Of a DNA stretch of 64,000 bases, positions 59,771-64,000 are shown one piece after another. A program made the translations under genes and the position numbers. The stretch lies in contig NZ_CP079946.1 in NCBI RefSeq assembly GCF_019968905.1, forward strand, positions 930,001 through 994,000, read 5' to 3'. Every line of letters starts with the position of its first letter. Position 1 is the stretch's first letter. The notes below the pieces were generated by a model, which searched no databases, had not been told where the DNA came from, and saw nothing but the letters and a program-made list of their open reading frames with translations. The DNA is from Corallococcus sp. EGB (GTDB lineage: Bacteria; Myxococcota; Myxococcia; Myxococcales; Myxococcaceae).

Positions 59771-60919
59771 TCAGTGCAGCAGGCCGTCCTTGGGCTGGAG
59801 GGGAGGGGGCAGCGCGGACTCGCCCAGCATCTGCCGCAGGTTGATCTCGATGGTGCGGCACAGCGCCGTCATGGGCGTGTCGCTGACGCCGTTCTCGAAG
59901 GGGTTCTCCACGTCGCGGCCCACCGCGTCCATGGCGATGAAGAGGAACGCGATGAGGGCGGTGACCAGCGGCGTGAGCACGCCCAGGTCGGTGACGATGC
60001 CCAGGGGCAGCAGCGTGAGGTACACGCGCACCATGGCGTGCGGAAGGATGTCGTACTGCCGGGGCAGGGGGGTGTTCTTGATGCGCTCGCACGCGCCCAG
60101 GTAGTTGGTGAGCTCCGTGAGCGTCTGGTCCATCGCCACGCGCAGGTAGACCTTCTCCGGGTGGTCGACGTCGCTGTAGATGCGGCGCATGCGCGTGCCC
60201 ATCCACAGGAGGATGGCCGAGGGCACGTTCTGTTCGACGCGCAGCGCCTCCAGCACGGACGGCCGGAAGAACGGGCTGATGTCCGGGAAGGGGTCCTGCC
60301 GCCGCAGGTGGCACCGCAGCGCGTTCACGAAGCCCATCTGCGCATACACGAGCTCGCGCGCATCCTCGGCGATGCCCTCGTGCATGCCGGTGATGACGCC
60401 CCGGGGCGTCTCCCTGCCCGGGTGGATGAACGTGGCCAGGCTTCCGCGAGGCTCGCCCGGTCCGCGCAGGTCGCGCGCGTGGCCAAGGGGGTCCCGTACC
60501 GCGCCGTCCCCCACCTGGGACCAGGCGGGTGCCAGCGCGGGCCCCTCCGGCTGCACGGCCATCTGCACCAGGCGGGATGGGGTGGAGGGCATCTCCGGGG
60601 TGCCGTCACTGCGCTGCGCGCGGGGCGCGGGGAGGAACGTGAGGACCTGCCGGGCGAGCGTCCGCGACGCATTCACCAGGCCGCCCCAGATGGTGCGCGC
60701 CTCCCACCAGCGCTCGTAGGCGGAGTTGTTGCGGAAGGCGAGCAGCACGCCCAGCGCCGCGGCCAGCAGCGACACCGGCAGCGCCGGCACCGACAGCCAC
60801 CGGGCGCCCAGGACCTCGTAGCCCAGGGAGATGGCCAGCGCGATGGCGATGTGGACGGCGACGGGGCGCCCCGCGTAGCGGAGGATGATCCGCCAGGACA
60901 GCATCCGACCGACGATCAT
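59771..60919 (-). CDS. Bestrophin family (UPF0187) anion channel
   Basis: A 382-aa membrane protein of the bestrophin/UPF0187 family. Typical features are the early ILRYAGRPVAVHI helix, FRNNSAYERWWEAR (the conserved cytoplasmic motif after the second helix), and the C-terminal GVLTPLVTALIAFLFIAMDAVGRDVENPFE. Bacterial homologues form pentameric channels, cation- or anion-selective. Start ATG 60919 is preferred over 60991 because the family N-terminus begins there. A Pro/Arg-rich insert of about 70 residues (near 100-170) is longer than in most homologues. Confidence 0.88.
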   Translation of the reverse strand: MIVGRMLSWRIILRYAGRPVAVHIAIALAISLGYEVLGARWLSVPALPVSLLAAALGVLLAFRNNSAYERWWEARTIWGGLVNASRTLARQVLTFLPAPRAQRSDGTPEMPSTPSRLVQMAVQPEGPALAPAWSQVGDGAVRDPLGHARDLRGPGEPRGSLATFIHPGRETPRGVITGMHEGIAEDARELVYAQMGFVNALRCHLRRQDPFPDISPFFRPSVLEALRVEQNVPSAILLWMGTRMRRIYSDVDHPEKVYLRVAMDQTLTELTNYLGACERIKNTPLPRQYDILPHAMVRVYLTLLPLGIVTDLGVLTPLVTALIAFLFIAMDAVGRDVENPFENGVSDTPMTALCRTIEINLRQMLGESALPPPLQPKDGLLH

Positions 60920-61075
60920 CTCCCGGGGCTCCTCTGCATGGGCCGCGCTGCGTGAGGAGTGGGATGTAGTGATGCCCCCGCGAGGGGGCAATGCGGCGCG
61001 TCACCATGCGGCCTGAAGTCGCCTCCGCACGCCCGGGGACGTGCGGAAGCGGACGAAGCGACGGCCGGGCGCCCG

Positions 61076-63307
61076 TCAGGCCCGCGACTTGGTGAAGACG
61101 AGGTTCGTCCCCGTCCCCGGCACCGTCACGGTGAAGGTGCGCTCCACCGTGGCCAGGCCGTTGCCGCCGCGCGACGCCAGCTCCAGGAAGAACGCGCCCG
61201 TGGCCTTCAGGTGGAAGGACTGGGCCCACGACTGGGACAGCGCCTTGAACGCGCCATTGAAGACGGAGGGCGAGCGCTGCTCGCCGTTGCGCAGGTCCAG
61301 CAGGCCCGAGCGCAGGTCGCGCCACTTGGACACGGTGCCGGGGTTCTTCTGGATGACCTCCGCGAACGTCAGCATGCCGTTGCCCGGCTGCCCTTCGACG
61401 TACGCGAAGTGCCCGACGAGCGGGTTCTTCTTCAGGGTCGCGGCGGCCGTGTTCGCGGCCAGGGCGGCGGGCCAGTCATGCTCCAGGTACCCCTTCCACA
61501 GGGGCGCGTAGACGGACTCGCGCACGGCGGGCCGGTCGCGGCACGGCACGCCGTACCAGGGCAGGGCCCGGCCCAGCGCGCGGGCGAAGGCGGAAGGGGC
61601 GTCCGGGTCGGCCGCGTGGGTGATGACGTCGCGCATCGTCCGGTTGTCCAGCTTCAGCTCCACCCGCGTCTCAAGCTCCTTGCCGCCGGACGCGTCGCGG
61701 ATGCGCTGGAGGACCTCTTCCTCCTCGGCGTCATCCAGCGCGCCCCAGATGATGGCCTCGTCCACGGCCTGGCGCAGGTCGTCGTCCGACAGCTTTCGCG
61801 CGTCGTGGGCCAGCAGCAGGTACAGGCCCAGGTCGAAGTCCGCCACGGTGGGCGACTTGCGGAACTCCGCCATGTCCGCCTTGAAGTCCGCGGTCCAGCG
61901 CATGTACGGCGTGAGCAGCGCGCCGCTGTAGCCGCGCACGCCCAGGAACGCGATGCGCTGGGGCGCCTCCTTCTCCAGGCTGTTGCGCTGCACCACCTGG
62001 GTGAGCTCGCGCGTGTCGTTGCCGCCCAGCGCCCACCTGCCCAGCTTCAGCGAGAAGCCCCAGGCCTTGGACTCCTTGTTGACCTCCTTGAGCAGGCACT
62101 GCTCCAGCGCCATGCCCTCATCCCGCATCTTCTGCATCGCGCCGTCCAGCCGCCCGGTCACCAGCAGCGGGTGCAGCGTGCGGGCCTGGGCGTCCGTGCA
62201 CACGGTGGACAGGAGCGTGGTCTGCTCGCGCAGGCGCACGTATTCGTAGCGGAAGCCCGCCTCGAACTTGGACTCCGCCAGCGCCTGGATGCGGGTGCTC
62301 ACGTCCGCGCGGAGCTGGTTCCACCGCGCGCGCAGCGCCGTGATGTTGGCCTCCAGCTCCTGGAGGCCCAGCCGGTCCAGGATGAGGCGCAGCGCCTTCG
62401 CCTCGTCCTCCGACAGGGTGTGCGCTTCCAGCTGCGTCATCAGCGATTCGAACCGGGACAGCGGCACCGACAGGAGCCCTTCGAGGACGTGCTCCACCTG
62501 GGCGACGACGGCGGACGGGTCGGTGAGGCTCGCCTCCACGTGGAGGCTGGCTGTCACGCCCGCCTCGCGGGCCACGGCCTTCTTCACCTGCACGCGCACC
62601 TGGCCCGCGGCGGGGCGGGAGAAGATGACGGCGTAGTCGTCCACCGCCTTCACCCTGGCGGACACGGTGGCGCCCGCCTTGGCCTCGAAGGCGAGCATCG
62701 TGCTGGCGGACAAGAGCTTCGTCAGCGTCTGGAGGTTGGACGTGTAGACGTCCGTCCACTCCAGCGTCGCCGTGACGGACAGCTCGCCGCGCGCCTGGAA
62801 GGCCATGGCGTCGCCCACGCCCAGCGTGTCCAGCGACGCCGTGAGCAGGGGCAGCCGCAGCTCGGGCGCGTCCTCGTTCAGCGCGGTGCGCGCGTTCGTG
62901 TCCTGCGTGTGCCGGTGGTAGTCCGCCAGGAGCACGCGCACGTCGCCGTTGGCCGCGAGCGCCACGTAGGGCAGCGGGAAGCCGGCCTCCGCCTTCACGC
63001 GCGCCTCCACGCCGTACTTCAGCCACGCGGCGTCGCCGCCGTAGACGAGCGCCGGCGCCAGCTGGGTCGTCGCGTCGCCCGGGGCCTCGCCCACCACGCC
63101 CGCCGCGTCCACGTCCGCCGGGGCGTCATAGCCCTCCACGAAGCCGCGCGCGGACACGTCGAACGCGAACGTCAGGGGGCCCAGCGTCTGTCCCGCGGGC
63201 AGCGCGTAGCTGGCGGTCGGCAATTCCACGCGGATGTCCGTGCCCCTGAGCGGCGCATCCGGCAGCACCTTCGACACTTCATCCAGTTGCACCAGCTTCC
63301 ACGACAT
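61076..63307 (-). CDS. Large protein of unknown function
   Basis: A 743-aa soluble protein with no domain I recognise. The first ~250 residues look beta-rich with repeated short strands; residues of about 270-450 are strongly helical (long Leu/Glu/Arg runs around LDRLGLQELEANITALRARW); the rest is mixed and ends in a beta-like FTVTVPGTGTNLVF. It has no signal peptide or membrane helix. ATG 63307 is chosen for the GGAGGGAG upstream. It lies 91 nt downstream of another unrecognised gene on the same strand and is likely co-transcribed with it. Confidence 0.7.
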   Translation of the reverse strand: MSWKLVQLDEVSKVLPDAPLRGTDIRVELPTASYALPAGQTLGPLTFAFDVSARGFVEGYDAPADVDAAGVVGEAPGDATTQLAPALVYGGDAAWLKYGVEARVKAEAGFPLPYVALAANGDVRVLLADYHRHTQDTNARTALNEDAPELRLPLLTASLDTLGVGDAMAFQARGELSVTATLEWTDVYTSNLQTLTKLLSASTMLAFEAKAGATVSARVKAVDDYAVIFSRPAAGQVRVQVKKAVAREAGVTASLHVEASLTDPSAVVAQVEHVLEGLLSVPLSRFESLMTQLEAHTLSEDEAKALRLILDRLGLQELEANITALRARWNQLRADVSTRIQALAESKFEAGFRYEYVRLREQTTLLSTVCTDAQARTLHPLLVTGRLDGAMQKMRDEGMALEQCLLKEVNKESKAWGFSLKLGRWALGGNDTRELTQVVQRNSLEKEAPQRIAFLGVRGYSGALLTPYMRWTADFKADMAEFRKSPTVADFDLGLYLLLAHDARKLSDDDLRQAVDEAIIWGALDDAEEEEVLQRIRDASGGKELETRVELKLDNRTMRDVITHAADPDAPSAFARALGRALPWYGVPCRDRPAVRESVYAPLWKGYLEHDWPAALAANTAAATLKKNPLVGHFAYVEGQPGNGMLTFAEVIQKNPGTVSKWRDLRSGLLDLRNGEQRSPSVFNGAFKALSQSWAQSFHLKATGAFFLELASRGGNGLATVERTFTVTVPGTGTNLVFTKSRA

Positions 63308-63398
63308 GACGGCTCCCTCCCACGACGTCCTCGGAAAGGCCGCATCGTACATCGCCGCCCCGTCGCGGGAGGCCGGATGGGAGGAGGGCGCGACGGAC

Positions 63399-64000
63399 TC
63401 AGGGCACGTCGTGCGCCTGCTGGCGCGAGGGCGCTCCGTCCGCCTTCACGACCAGCGCGTCGGGCATCAGCCCCTGCACGCACGAGTGGATCTGGGCCTG
63501 GGTTTCATCCACCGGCTTCAGCACCAGCGTCGTCGTCCGGGTGGGGAGCGCGTGCGGCCACTGGCCCGTCTCCGCGCGGGCCGCGTCGACCTCCGCCAGC
63601 GCGATGAGGGCCTCGGAGCGCAGCGTGCGCAGCTCCAGCGCCTCCATGTCCTCGGGTGACAGCCGCACCGAGGGGGCCTCCTCCTGACGGAAGTGCTCCC
63701 CGGCCTTCCAGATCTCCAGGGCCGCCAGCGAGCGGCGGCGCTCCTCGGCCGGTTGATCCACCACGGCGAGGAGGCGGTCCGCGTCGTCCACCCACTGCCG
63801 CCACTGGCGCCTGCGCGACAGGGCGTCCGGCAGCGCGGGGGCGTCGAACCAGGTGGGCGGCAGCGCGGCGCGGCCGTCGTCGGACAGCAGGTCGCGGAAG
63901 GCGTGGAGCTGCGCGGTGACGGACTCCTCGTGCAGCGCCAGGGACACCGGCGGGATGCCTTCGTGCAGCCGGGTGAGCTGCGAGATGGCCTGGCGCTTGC
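63399..64000 (-). CDS. Unrecognised protein, 5' end beyond the window
   Basis: The frame is open to the end of the window, so the start lies past base 64000; an internal GTG at 63947 is not a convincing start because coding continues upstream. The 200 visible C-terminal residues are mostly helical and charged (RRRQWRQWVDDADRLLAVVD), ending with a short beta-like TTTLVLKPVDET region. No motif is recognised. It precedes the 743-aa gene and may form one functional unit with it. Confidence 0.65.
   Translation of the reverse strand, partial: KRQAISQLTRLHEGIPPVSLALHEESVTAQLHAFRDLLSDDGRAALPPTWFDAPALPDALSRRRQWRQWVDDADRLLAVVDQPAEERRRSLAALEIWKAGEHFRQEEAPSVRLSPEDMEALELRTLRSEALIALAEVDAARAETGQWPHALPTRTTTLVLKPVDETQAQIHSCVQGLMPDALVVKADGAPSRQQAHDVP

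Overview
The window is very GC-rich, densely packed chromosomal DNA from a myxobacterium, most likely a Myxococcaceae member close to Corallococcus or Myxococcus. This is inferred from four things: two long Ser/Thr kinases with TPR tails, a Cys-rich DUF4215 surface protein with a MYXO-CTERM-like end, a sigma54 activator with adjacent target genes, and a decayed Sit-type polymorphic toxin gene. No rRNA, tRNA, insertion sequence or CRISPR array was recognised.

Layout. 0-11.4 kb: truncated SDR epimerase, GrpB protein, TPR kinase, alpha/beta hydrolase, DUF1206 membrane protein, glutamine synthetase with a repeat-bearing promoter, C39-like lipoprotein peptidase, ferritin-like lipoprotein. 11.6-19.1 kb: a tightly overlapping four-gene operon encoding a MoxR AAA+ ATPase, DUF5682 protein, VWA protein and SWIM/HEAT protein. 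19-29.4 kb: choloylglycine hydrolase-like enzyme, methyltransferase, trypsin-like protease behind a 5' hairpin, M20 peptidase, a murein-peptide locus (dipeptide epimerase, DUF819 permease, beta-lactamase-fold lipoprotein), a 37-bp palindromic tandem repeat, nitronate monooxygenase and an OpgC-like membrane protein.

29.4-43.7 kb: a broken SitA-like toxin gene, rnk, an OmpA/TSP3 protein followed by the DUF4215 protein, a second TPR kinase paralogous to the first, then three tandem paralogous small genes. Each of the three is preceded by a -24/-12 sigma54 promoter, and they lie directly downstream of a sigma54 enhancer-binding protein gene. A HAD phosphatase follows. 43.7-49 kb: TonB-dependent receptor plus companion secreted protein, and a small lipoprotein/cytosolic gene pair.

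49-56.8 kb: a seven-gene operon with a divergent partner encodes most of the route from kynurenine through 3-hydroxyanthranilate and 2-aminomuconate to 2-oxopentenoate (KMO, kynureninase, 3-HAO, ACMSD, semialdehyde dehydrogenase, RidA-type deaminase, 4-oxalocrotonate decarboxylase-like enzyme, plus an atypical SDR). The entry enzymes are not in the cluster; the hydrolase at 5.1 kb is a possible formamidase. 56.7-59.5 kb: an unusual operon of a Cys-tailed lipoprotein, a lipoprotein with a caspase/CHAT-like His-Cys pair, and an Lnt-like N-acyltransferase. 59.8-64 kb: bestrophin channel and two unrecognised genes, the last running off the window.

The strongest candidates for undescribed biology are the sigma54-driven triplicate array, the MoxR/DUF5682/VWA/SWIM operon and the caspase-like lipoprotein/Lnt operon.
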